Assembly (NCBI RefSeq): GCF_900114915.1
Contig: NZ_FOUS01000014.1
Span: 124,001-188,000, forward strand
DNA from: Bradyrhizobium sp. Rc3b
GTDB lineage: Bacteria > Pseudomonadota > Alphaproteobacteria > Rhizobiales > Xanthobacteraceae
DNA: 64,000 nt
Direction: 5' to 3'
Shown: positions 8,159-15,494 of the stretch, piece by piece
How the letters are laid out: each line of letters starts with the position of its first letter
Numbering within the stretch: the stretch's first letter is position 1
Translations under genes and position numbers: made by a program
The notes under the pieces: generated by a model
What the model saw: the letters and a program-made list of their open reading frames with translations, nothing else
Told to the model about the DNA's origin: nothing
Database searches by the model: none

Positions 8159-9376
8159 CTAACTAACCCCCACCCTTCGCCCCGGCGCCGGTCCCACATA
8201 CCTCGCCCTTGGCCTGATCAATTTCCCGAACTGCAACTGCTCGCTGGCGTGCGCGATCCAGCCGACGCTGCGGGCCATGGCGAACAGAGCGAGCTCGCTG
8301 CCGGTGGGAAGGCGCAGCGCGTGCACCAGCACCGCGAGGGCATAGTCGATATTGACGAATTCGCCGGTCGCCTCCGCGATCCGCTCCGGCACCTCGCGCG
8401 TGAATTTTCGCGGCGCGCCGGCGCGGGAGAGCGCGTTCAGCAGCGATTGCGCGCGGGGATCGCCGCGCTTGTAGACGCCATGGCCAAAGCCGGCAAAACG
8501 TTCGCCGAGCGCGACGCGCTCACGCACCATCGGGGCGACGTCGCGATCGATCAGGGTCTTGACGAGCTGCGAAGCCAGCACGCTCGCGCCGCCATGTTTG
8601 GGCCCCTTCAATGCGGCGAGACCGGCGATCACGGCATCGTAGAGATTGAGGCCGGTCGAGGCGGCGCAGCGCGCGGTGAAGGTCGAGGCGTTCAGCTCGT
8701 GATCGGCCAGCAGCACCAGCGCGCGGCGAATCAGATCGGGCGCGTGCTTGTTATCCGCCGCCCAGGCTGTTGCGATCTGCTGATGCAGCGGCTCGGCCGA
8801 GGGTTCGGCATTGAGCATGGTCGCGACCAGCAGCCGGACGATGCGGCCACCGACCATGGCGCGGCCGTCGGGCGCGCGGGTGAAGGCACGGGGATCGACG
8901 CTCGCCGCCAGCGCGAGCACGGCGATGGCGCGGTCGATCGGCGCGGCCCGGCGTGCGGCTTGCCCGATCGTGCGCATTTCTTCGGAGAGCGCGGGCTGAT
9001 TGTCCGGGGCGAATGGATCGACCTCGGAGACATCCCAGAGCAGCGTCGCCGTGTGCTCCAGCGTGTCGTTCTCGGCGAGATCGACGCAATTGACGCCGCG
9101 ATAGATCGCCCCCTCTTCGGTGATGGTGGAGATCTCCGTGTCCATCACCGGCAGGTCGGCGTCGAAGCTGCGCAGGCCGCGCGGCTCCGGCGACGGCACC
9201 CGGCGCTCCTTCAACGCGCGGACGTCCTCGGCACGGTAGCGATTTTTGCGCGAATCCGGCGTCGGCTCGGAGCGGATCAGGCCGCGGCTGACATAGGCGT
9301 AGAGCGTGGCCGGCGAGATCGCGAGCTCGGCGGCGGCTTCCCGGGCGGAGAGGTAAAGCCCCTCGGAATTTTTCAT
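8159..9376 (-). CDS. Citrate synthase-fold protein with N-terminal helix-turn-helix
   Basis: A protein of 405 residues. Residues 1-60 form a MerR/excisionase-type DNA-binding domain (YLSAREAAAELAISPATLYA, then RNRYRAEDVRALKERR). Residues of about 80-400 are a citrate synthase domain that keeps the catalytic set: His261 (KHGGAS), His299 (GFGHGVYK) and Asp344 (NIDYAL), plus the C-terminal RPRARYVG. It could therefore be an active enzyme, a metabolite-sensing regulator, or both. It is divergent from a second citrate synthase gene 81 bases away, and nested palindromes sit directly before its ATG. Autoregulation is my inference. Confidence 0.88.
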   Translation of the reverse strand: MKNSEGLYLSAREAAAELAISPATLYAYVSRGLIRSEPTPDSRKNRYRAEDVRALKERRVPSPEPRGLRSFDADLPVMDTEISTITEEGAIYRGVNCVDLAENDTLEHTATLLWDVSEVDPFAPDNQPALSEEMRTIGQAARRAAPIDRAIAVLALAASVDPRAFTRAPDGRAMVGGRIVRLLVATMLNAEPSAEPLHQQIATAWAADNKHAPDLIRRALVLLADHELNASTFTARCAASTGLNLYDAVIAGLAALKGPKHGGASVLASQLVKTLIDRDVAPMVRERVALGERFAGFGHGVYKRGDPRAQSLLNALSRAGAPRKFTREVPERIAEATGEFVNIDYALAVLVHALRLPTGSELALFAMARSVGWIAHASEQLQFGKLIRPRARYVGPAPGRRVGVS

Positions 9377-9377
9377 A

Positions 9378-9407
9378 TTGATTTATGTAATCAAGATTGA
9401 TCAATCT
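9378..9407. promoter_or_regulatory. Nested palindromes between divergent citrate synthase genes (candidate operator)
   Basis: Two inverted repeats share one half-site. TTGATTTATGTAATCAA (9378-9394) has six-base arms, and AGATTGATCAATCT (9394-9407) is a perfect 14-base palindrome. Together they show three to four copies of TTGAT/ATCAA in an AT-rich patch between GC-rich genes. The first begins two bases from the start codon of the HTH-citrate synthase gene, so a bound protein would block its translation start region. This suits a dimeric HTH regulator; no binding is proven. Confidence 0.65.
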
Positions 9408-9457
9408 GTCGAGAGGACCGAATTTTCCCTGGTGCAACGCAAAGGGAGATTTGGGCC

Positions 9458-10552
9458 ATGAACATCCACCTCACCAAAAGCCAGATCGGGCTGGACGGCG
9501 TTCCCGCGGCCGAGACCGTGCTGAGCCATGTCGACGGCGAGCGTGGCGAGCTGATCATCGCCGGCGAGCATGTCGGCCGCCTCGCCGCTCTCTCGAGCTT
9601 TGAGGGCGTCACCGCCCGGCTCTGGAACGGCGCCAGCAAGACCACCCTCACCGAAGCCAATGTGCGGGCGAGCCTCGGCCTTGCGCGCGAGCGCGCCTTC
9701 GCGCGGCTGCCGGACCTGCTGCCGGCAACGCGCGGCATGGGCGTTGTCGACGGGTTTCGCGCGGCGGTCGCGGGGCTCCGCGCGGAGAACGGGCTGGAGC
9801 ACGAGGCGACGATCGTCGGCGCGTTTCCGGTGATCGCAGGCGCGCTGGTCCGGCGCGCCAAGGGGCTCGAGCCGGTCGCGCCGGATCCCAATGTCAGCCA
9901 TGCTGCCGATACGCTTCGGATGTTGCATGGGCGCGCGCCGGCCGCACGCGAAGTCACCGCGCTTGATGCCTATCTCGTCACCGCCAGCGACCACGGCATG
10001 AACGCCTCGACCTTCACCGCGCGCGTGGTGGCTTCGACGCAGGCCGATCTGTTTGCCGCGGTGACCGCGGGCTATTGCGCCCTCACCGGCCCGCTGCATG
10101 GCGGCGCGCCTGAGCCGGTGCTGGAAATGCTGGACGCGATCGGCTCGCGCGAGCGCATCCAGCCCTGGGTGGATGCGGCGCTGGCCCGCGGCGAGCGGAT
10201 GATGGGCTTCGGCCACCGCGTCTACCGCGTACGCGATCCGCGCGCCGATGTGCTCAAGACCGCAGTCGAGGCGCTGGCGTCCAACGGCACCGATTTGCCC
10301 TTCGCCGGCGAGGTCGAGGCCTACATCCGCGCCGCCTTGCGCAAGAAGAATCCGGAACGGCCGCTGGAGACCAATGTCGAATTCTTCACCGCGATCCTGC
10401 TCGATGCGCTGGCGATCCCGCGGCAGGCGTTCACGCCGATCTTCGCAGTCGCGCGCGCCGCAGGCTGGACCGCGCATGCCCGCGAGCAGCAGCGGACGGG
10501 ACGGTTGATAAGGCCGAGCTCGTCGTATGTGGGGGCGATGCCGGAAGTTTGA
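9458..10552 (+). CDS. Citrate/2-methylcitrate synthase-like protein
   Basis: A 364-residue citrate synthase-fold protein without the HTH domain. It keeps SDHGMNASTFTARVVAST, His214 (LHGGAP) and His253 (GFGHRVYR). The third catalytic position, normally Asp in NVDF, is Glu308 (TNVEFFTAIL), and the usual RPRA-YVG ending is RPSSSYVG, losing one arginine. Known citrate synthases condense acetyl-CoA (or propionyl-CoA) with oxaloacetate; these changes suggest reduced or altered activity, or a subunit role with the divergent paralogue. A clear GGGAG lies about 13 bases before the ATG. Confidence 0.85.
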   Translation: MNIHLTKSQIGLDGVPAAETVLSHVDGERGELIIAGEHVGRLAALSSFEGVTARLWNGASKTTLTEANVRASLGLARERAFARLPDLLPATRGMGVVDGFRAAVAGLRAENGLEHEATIVGAFPVIAGALVRRAKGLEPVAPDPNVSHAADTLRMLHGRAPAAREVTALDAYLVTASDHGMNASTFTARVVASTQADLFAAVTAGYCALTGPLHGGAPEPVLEMLDAIGSRERIQPWVDAALARGERMMGFGHRVYRVRDPRADVLKTAVEALASNGTDLPFAGEVEAYIRAALRKKNPERPLETNVEFFTAILLDALAIPRQAFTPIFAVARAAGWTAHAREQQRTGRLIRPSSSYVGAMPEV

Positions 10553-10580
10553 GAGCGGATGTCTCCGCGAGCCCCGAAAT

Positions 10581-10676
10581 CGTAGGGTGGGCAAAGGCGC
10601 ACTTGCGCCGTGCCCACCATCTCTCTCGATCACACAAAATGCGTGGGCACGCTTCCGCCGCTTTGCCCACCCTACG
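10581..10676. repeat. Palindromic element, family G copy 1
   Basis: CGTAGGGTGGGCAAAG at the left faces CTTTGCCCACCCTACG at the right, with inner GCGCCGTGCCCAC and GTGGGCACGC also pairable. The same element occurs at 17708-17798. It lies just after the citrate synthase gene and could act as a hairpin at the transcript end. Confidence 0.85.
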
Positions 10677-10710
10677 AGACTAGCGCAAGAGGCGGAGCAA
10701 AACACTCCGC

Positions 10711-10853
10711 TGTCGTCCCTGCGAACGCAGGAACCCATACCGCGTGATTTATCGACAAGAAGCGGGTGGAAATACTGCGCGAAGACTTCGTCACGACGAG
10801 TCTTCGCCAAATGTTGCCCTGGGGTTATGGATCCCTGCGTTCGCAGGGACGAC
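10711..10853. repeat. Family E palindrome copy 5, right of the citrate synthase pair
   Basis: The left arm is GTCGTCCCTGCGAACGCAGG and the right arm TCCCTGCGTTCGCAGGGACG. The interior has CCATACCGCGTGATTTATCG and CCTGGGGTTATGG, as in the copy at 8017 and in the same orientation. With the family G element it fills the 354-base gap before the J-domain gene; no gene is seen there. Confidence 0.85.
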
Positions 10854-10906
10854 GCCGAGGGGGTGGCGCCGGGGTGCCTGGCACCTACACAGCGCGCGCA
10901 AAGGCC

Positions 10907-11539
10907 CTACGCCTCGCGCACCACCGTCTTCAGATAATTATAGGCCTTGATGATCTCGATCAGGCGATCTTCCGTCGAGCGGTCGCCGCCATTGGCGTCG
11001 GGGTGGTGCTGCTTGACCAGCGCCTTGTACTTGGTCTTGACGTCGGCGAGCGTGGAATCGGGGCCGAGGCCCATGACCTGGAGCGCCTTGCGCTCGGCGT
11101 TCATCACCTTGCGCGTCTCGGCCTTGGGCTGAGCATCCGGGCCCTTCCGCCAGCCCGCGCGGCCGTTGATCTCGCTGAACATGCTGAACGGGTCGGCCGC
11201 CATGTCGATCTCGGCTTCCGCACCCTTCTTGCCGCCATTGGCGCCCATCTTCCAGGTCGGGCGGTGACCGGTCAGCGCATCCTTCTGATAGCGCGCGACG
11301 GCATCGGCGTTCATGCCGGAGAAGAAATTGTAGTTCTGGTTGTACTCGCGCACGTGGTTCAGGCAGAAGTGCCAGTACTCACGCTGGTTCTCACGGCCCT
11401 TCGGCGCGCGATGCGCGCCCTTGTTCTGGCATCCGGCCCATTCGCAACCGACCGCGGTGTCGCGCGGCTTCACTTCCGGCTGCTTGCCCCGCGGCTTGAC
11501 GCGGATGGAGTCGAAGAACTTTGATGAATCGATCGGCAT
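10907..11539 (-). CDS. J-domain (DnaJ-like) co-chaperone
   Basis: A protein of 210 residues. The C-terminal 65 residues are a J-domain with the diagnostic HPD (VKQHHPDANGGD) between helices II and III, so it should stimulate a DnaK-type ATPase. The N-terminal 130 residues contain four cysteines in CEWAGCQNKGAHRAP and HFCLNHVREYNQNYNFF, possibly a small metal site, and lack the G/F and zinc-finger regions of true DnaJ. From memory, this gene sits beside cobS and bolA in many Rhizobiales. It is divergent from bolA. Confidence 0.88.
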   Translation of the reverse strand: MPIDSSKFFDSIRVKPRGKQPEVKPRDTAVGCEWAGCQNKGAHRAPKGRENQREYWHFCLNHVREYNQNYNFFSGMNADAVARYQKDALTGHRPTWKMGANGGKKGAEAEIDMAADPFSMFSEINGRAGWRKGPDAQPKAETRKVMNAERKALQVMGLGPDSTLADVKTKYKALVKQHHPDANGGDRSTEDRLIEIIKAYNYLKTVVREA

Positions 11540-11577
11540 GGCTGACTTTGACTACGCAATGCAAAAACCTTCAAGTC

Positions 11578-11599
11578 TTGACATTGCAATTCGCTGCAA
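11578..11599 (+). promoter_or_regulatory. Possible promoter/operator between J-domain gene and bolA
   Basis: A consensus -35 hexamer TTGACA (11578-11583) is followed immediately by the inverted repeat TTGCAATTCGCTGCAA (five-base arms, six-base spacer). No good -10 at 17 bases is seen, so the promoter assignment is tentative. Confidence 0.35.
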
Positions 11600-11644
11600 A
11601 CCCGGCAAATAACGGGTGTGATCTCTGCACCCGAATGGCACAAC

Positions 11645-11914
11645 ATGGCTATGCGCGACACTATCAGCAACAAGTTGCAGGAAGCTTTCACGCCGGAAAG
11701 CCTGCAAGTTGTCGACGAGTCACATTTGCACGAAGGCCATGCCGGCCATCGGCCCGGCGGTGAGACGCACTTCCGTGTTTATATTGTATCTGATGGCTTC
11801 AAAGGGAAGAGCCGGGTCGAGCGCCACCGCATGATAAATTCGGCGCTGGCCGCGGAACTCTCCGGCAGCGTGCACGCGCTGGCAATCCAGGCAAAGGCGC
11901 CGGGGGAAAGCTGA
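11645..11914 (+). CDS. BolA family protein
   Basis: An 89-residue BolA-type protein. The core has VVDESHLHEGHAGH, GETHFRVYIVSDGFKGKSRVERHRMI and the C-terminal HALAIQAKAP. BolA proteins have a class II KH-like fold and work with monothiol glutaredoxins in iron-sulfur trafficking and regulation; the conserved His in SRVERHRMI is the usual cluster ligand. The start at 11645 (MAMRDTISNKL) is the most likely. The gene is convergent with the CNNM gene, with a strong hairpin between the two stop codons. Confidence 0.9.
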   Translation: MAMRDTISNKLQEAFTPESLQVVDESHLHEGHAGHRPGGETHFRVYIVSDGFKGKSRVERHRMINSALAAELSGSVHALAIQAKAPGES

Positions 11915-11920
11915 CTTCGC

Positions 11921-11947
11921 TTACCCTCCCCCTCCAGGGGAGGGTAA
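11921..11947. terminator. Hairpin between convergent bolA and CNNM gene
   Basis: An 11-base perfect stem (TTACCCTCCCC with GGGGAGGGTAA) around a five-base loop, seven bases after the bolA stop and just before the convergent gene's stop. It may serve both strands. There is no long T-run, so efficiency is uncertain. Confidence 0.6.
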
Positions 11948-11952
11948 GAAAT

Positions 11953-13305
11953 TCAAAACGACGTCCCGGCCCGTCTCGGCTTGGCTTCTTCCAGTTCCGC
12001 CTCGCGCGCTACCGGTGAAATACGGAGCGCGGTGATGCGGTTGCGCTCGCGGCGCAGGACGCGGAAGCGGAAGCCGTGGAACGTAAAACTCTGGCCGCGG
12101 TCGGGGATCGAGCGCGCCTCGTGAATGACGAGGCCGGCAACCGTCGTTGCCTCTTCGTCGGGCAGATGCCAGTCCAGCGCACGGTTGAGATCGCGGATCG
12201 GCACCGAGCCGTCGACCACGACGGAGCCGTCGGGCTGGCGCCTTACACCGGCGACCACCACGTCGTGCTCGTCGGAGATATCGCCGACGATCTCCTCCAG
12301 AATGTCTTCCAGCGTCACGAGGCCTTCAACCTCGCCATACTCGTCGACGACGAGCGCGAAATGGGTCTTGCGGCGACGGAACGCCTTGAGCTGCTGGGAT
12401 ATTGGCCGCATTTCCGGCACGAACCAGGGCGGCAGCATGATGGTGGTGACGTCGATGCGCGAGGTATCACCTTCCGAGACGCGGATGGCCCGCAACAGAT
12501 CCTTGGCGTGCAGGATGCCGATGATGTTCTCCGACTTGTCGCGCCACAGCGGAATGCGGGTGTATTCGGTGGCCAGCACCTCCCGCACCAGCTCTTCCGG
12601 CGGCAGGTCGGCATTGATCATCACCATGGCGGTGCGGTGAACCATCACGTCGGACACGGTGAGCTCGCCGAGGCGGAAGACGTTGTGAATGTATTCGGCC
12701 TCGCCGCTCTCGATCTTGCCGTGCACCGCGGATTCCTCGACCAGGCCCTCGATCTCGGAATCCGTCAGGATCTCGTGCTGCGAAAACTCCTGGACGCCGA
12801 TCAGACGCAGGATCGCGCTTGAGGCCGTGTTGAGACACCAGCTCAGCGGATAGAACACGAGGTAGGAGGCATAAAGCGGATAGGCGATCCACTGCGACAC
12901 CGGCATCGGCTCCCTGATTGCAAGCGTCTTCGGCACCTGCTCGCCGATGATGATGTGCAGGGAGGAGAAAACCAGGAACCCCGCCACGAACGAGGTGAAG
13001 TGCAGCGTGGCCTCCGATAGTCCGAGCGGCTGGAGGATCGGGCTCAGCAGCGCAGACACGGTCGGCTCGCCGATCCAGCCAAGACCGAGCGAGGCCATGG
13101 TGATGCCGAGCTGGCAGCAGGCCAGATAGGATTCGATGTTTCCCATCATGGTCTGCAACAGGCGCGCGCCGAAGCGGTTCTGCTCCACCATGGCCTTGAC
13201 GCGGAAGCCGCGGCTCTTCACGAGCGCAAATTCGGCTGCCACGTAAAACGCGTTGGCGGCGAGCAGGAGAACCGCAAGCAGCAGATTGATCGAGATCGAA
13301 CTCAT
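11953..13305 (-). CDS. CNNM/HlyC-CorC family membrane protein with CBS pair
   Basis: A protein of 450 residues. The N-terminal 190 or so form a CNNM (DUF21) domain with several membrane helices and the conserved VKSRGFRVKAMVE and IIIGEQVPKTLAIREP. Next comes a CBS-domain pair (VSDVMVHRTAMVMIN to VVDEYGEVEGLVTLEDILEEIVGDISDEHD) and a C-terminal CorC-HlyC domain. Relatives are called hemolysins but are more likely Mg2+/Co2+ efflux proteins regulated by nucleotide binding at the CBS pair. The next gene upstream in the same direction is aroB. Confidence 0.9.
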   Translation of the reverse strand: MSSISINLLLAVLLLAANAFYVAAEFALVKSRGFRVKAMVEQNRFGARLLQTMMGNIESYLACCQLGITMASLGLGWIGEPTVSALLSPILQPLGLSEATLHFTSFVAGFLVFSSLHIIIGEQVPKTLAIREPMPVSQWIAYPLYASYLVFYPLSWCLNTASSAILRLIGVQEFSQHEILTDSEIEGLVEESAVHGKIESGEAEYIHNVFRLGELTVSDVMVHRTAMVMINADLPPEELVREVLATEYTRIPLWRDKSENIIGILHAKDLLRAIRVSEGDTSRIDVTTIMLPPWFVPEMRPISQQLKAFRRRKTHFALVVDEYGEVEGLVTLEDILEEIVGDISDEHDVVVAGVRRQPDGSVVVDGSVPIRDLNRALDWHLPDEEATTVAGLVIHEARSIPDRGQSFTFHGFRFRVLRRERNRITALRISPVAREAELEEAKPRRAGTSF

Positions 13306-13372
13306 GTTTGCCTCGCGACCGCCTTGATCATCCGCGCCTCATTGCGGGCGGCCGATCCAGACGATGCCGCCA

Positions 13373-14515
13373 TCACTGCGATAATTTCGACTTCAGGAAG
13401 TCCCGCACCGGGGCCGGCTCGACATCCTTCGCGATCACCGCGCGCCCGACGGCCTCCAGCAGGATGAAGGTGAGCTTGCCGCGCGTGACCTTCTTGTCCT
13501 GCGCCATCAGGGCCATCAGCGCGTCGGCATCGGCAAGCCCCTCCTGCGCAAAGCCCGCGATGTCCTGCAGGCGCGTCGGCAGGCCGGCTTCGATCAAATG
13601 CCGCTCGACGCGCGACGCATCGGCTTCGCCGATCATGCCGAGCTTGGCCGAGAACTGCGCCGCCAGCGTCATGCCGATGGCAACGCCTTCGCCGTGGAAC
13701 AGGCGGTCGGAGAAGCCGGTCGCAGCTTCCAGCGCGTGGCCGAAGGTGTGGCCGAGATTGAGCAGAGCGCGCTCGCCGGTCTCGCGCTCGTCGCGCGAGA
13801 CGACGCCCGCCTTGGCGCGGCAGGAGGTCGCGATCGCGTGCTCGCGCGCCGAGCCGCCCCTGAAGATGTCGGAATGGTTCTTCTCCAGCCAGGTGAAGAA
13901 GGCCTCGTCACCGAGCACGCCGTATTTGGCGACCTCGGCATAGCCGGCGCGGAACTGCCGCGGCGACAGCGTATCGAGCACGGCGGTGTCGGCGACCACC
14001 AGCACCGGCTGGTGGAACGCGCCGAGCAAATTCTTGCCCTGCGGCGAGTTGATGCCGGTCTTGCCGCCGACGCTGGAATCGACCTGCGCCAGCAGCGAGG
14101 TCGGCACCTGCACGAAATCGACACCGCGGCGCAGGATCGCCGCGGCAAAGCCGGCGAGATCGCCGACCACGCCGCCGCCGAGCGCGATGACGAGGTCGTT
14201 GCGCTCGATCTTCGCGGCGATCAGGGCTTCGCTGACCTTTTCGAGGCCGGCATAGGTCTTGGAGATCTCGCCTTCCTCGACAATGATGCGCGAGGTCGGG
14301 ATGCCGCTGGCGGCGAGCGAGGCCTCGGTGGGCTCGAGCCAGTGCTTGGCCACCGTGCGATCCGTCACGATCGCGGTACGCACGCCAGGACGCAAGGCGG
14401 CGACCCGTTCGCCGAGCGAGGACAGCACCCCGCGGCCGATGACGATGTCATAGGCGCGATTCCCCAGCGCGACCTCGACGTTGACAGGGTCGGAATGTTT
14501 CAACGGCGCAGTCAT
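13373..14515 (-). CDS. aroB: 3-dehydroquinate synthase
   Basis: A 380-residue NAD- and metal-dependent enzyme of the shikimate pathway that converts DAHP to 3-dehydroquinate. Visible motifs are the NAD-binding ALGGGVVGDLAGFAAA, TSLLAQVDSSVGGKTGIN, and the metal-site stretch LLNLGHTFGHALE plus FHGEGVAIG. Length is normal for AroB. Its start overlaps the aroK stop by four bases (ATGA), so the two shikimate enzymes are coupled; the CNNM gene follows 67 bases downstream. Confidence 0.96.
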   Translation of the reverse strand: MTAPLKHSDPVNVEVALGNRAYDIVIGRGVLSSLGERVAALRPGVRTAIVTDRTVAKHWLEPTEASLAASGIPTSRIIVEEGEISKTYAGLEKVSEALIAAKIERNDLVIALGGGVVGDLAGFAAAILRRGVDFVQVPTSLLAQVDSSVGGKTGINSPQGKNLLGAFHQPVLVVADTAVLDTLSPRQFRAGYAEVAKYGVLGDEAFFTWLEKNHSDIFRGGSAREHAIATSCRAKAGVVSRDERETGERALLNLGHTFGHALEAATGFSDRLFHGEGVAIGMTLAAQFSAKLGMIGEADASRVERHLIEAGLPTRLQDIAGFAQEGLADADALMALMAQDKKVTRGKLTFILLEAVGRAVIAKDVEPAPVRDFLKSKLSQ

Positions 14516-15135
14516 CGTATTGCACTCGCAACGTCGGCAGGTGGTTGGGTGGCTTGCTCGCCACAGAGATGCGCGCGCAGCGCCTCGATGGTCTCCTCGA
14601 CGATCTTGTCGTGCGGCACGTCGCGCGAGGCGATGGTGAGATCGGCATGGCTGTAGACCGGCTCGCGCTCGGTGAGGAGGCGCGTCACGGTTCCCTCGGG
14701 GTCGGCGGTCCGGAGCAGCGGGCGGTCGGCACGGCGCCGCACCCGGCGCATGATGACGTCGTGGTCCGCCTTGAGCCAGATCGAAACCGCCTTCGCCGCG
14801 ATGCGCGCACGGGTCTCCTCGCGCATGAAGGCGCCGCCGCCGGTCGCCAGCACCACCGGACCGCTGTCGAGCAGCCGCGCGATGACCCGCGCCTCGCCGT
14901 CGCGGAAATACGGCTCGCCGTGGCGCTCGAAGATCTCCGGGATGCTCATCTGGGCCGAGGTCTCGATCTCGGTGTCGGCGTCGACGAAGGGCAGCTTGAG
15001 CCTGCTCGCCATGCGGCGGCCGATGGTGGATTTGCCCACCCCCATCATACCGACGAGCACGATCGAGCGCGCCCCGAGCGCCGACAGGATGTCGGCTTCG
15101 GGCGAAGCTGGTATCGGCAACGCGGCGTCGGACAT
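14512..15135 (-). CDS. aroK: Shikimate kinase
   Basis: A 207-residue P-loop kinase that phosphorylates shikimate at the 3-OH. Walker A is GMMGVGKSTIGR, followed by FVDADTEIE and the lid/substrate region RDGEARVIARLLDSGPVVLATGGGAF and RRRADRPLL. The open frame continues to 15306, but the ATG at 15135 gives a normal kinase start with a short N-terminal tail. It precedes aroB in a coupled pair. Confidence 0.95.
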   Translation of the reverse strand: MSDAALPIPASPEADILSALGARSIVLVGMMGVGKSTIGRRMASRLKLPFVDADTEIETSAQMSIPEIFERHGEPYFRDGEARVIARLLDSGPVVLATGGGAFMREETRARIAAKAVSIWLKADHDVIMRRVRRRADRPLLRTADPEGTVTRLLTEREPVYSHADLTIASRDVPHDKIVEETIEALRAHLCGEQATQPPADVASAIR

Positions 15136-15330
15136 GGATATTGCTCTGGATCTCGCTCTGGATCTCGCTCGATCTGCCGCCAAAGGCGGCATGCTTTGGC
15201 CACCTATACGACCCCGCAGGGGGCCTCGCCAGTGGACTCTTGCCACGAAACGGCGAACATGTTGGATGATTTCATTGGTTAATTTGCCCGCCGAGACCCT
15301 AACCAAGTCCCCGACAGAGACCCCAGAACG

Positions 15331-15477
15331 ATGCCCAGCCTGTTCCGCTTCCTGACGGTCGTCGCCGTGATCGCCGGCATCGTCTATGGCGTGGTCTTCG
15401 CACTGGCCAATTTCGTCAGTCCCAAGTCGCGGGAAATGACGGTGACGATCCCGCCGGACAAGTTTCTCAAGAAATAG
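15331..15477 (+). CDS. 48-residue single-pass membrane protein
   Basis: A short frame encoding 48 residues, MPSLFRFLTVVAVIAGIVYG then a second half ending in PPDKFLKK. One membrane helix at about residues 6-28 is followed by a short polar tail with SPKSREMTVTIPPDK. It begins 195 bases from the divergent aroK start and ends 17 bases before xerD, so it may lead a small operon with xerD. I believe tiny proteins like this occur at the same place in related genomes, but no function is known to me. Confidence 0.65.
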   Translation: MPSLFRFLTVVAVIAGIVYGVVFALANFVSPKSREMTVTIPPDKFLKK

Positions 15478-15494
15478 GAGCTAGCCTCCCGGGC

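Noticed and set aside
75..10853. CRISPR array
   Set aside because: The repeated sequences are widely spaced palindromes between genes, not regular direct repeats with spacers, and no cas genes are present.
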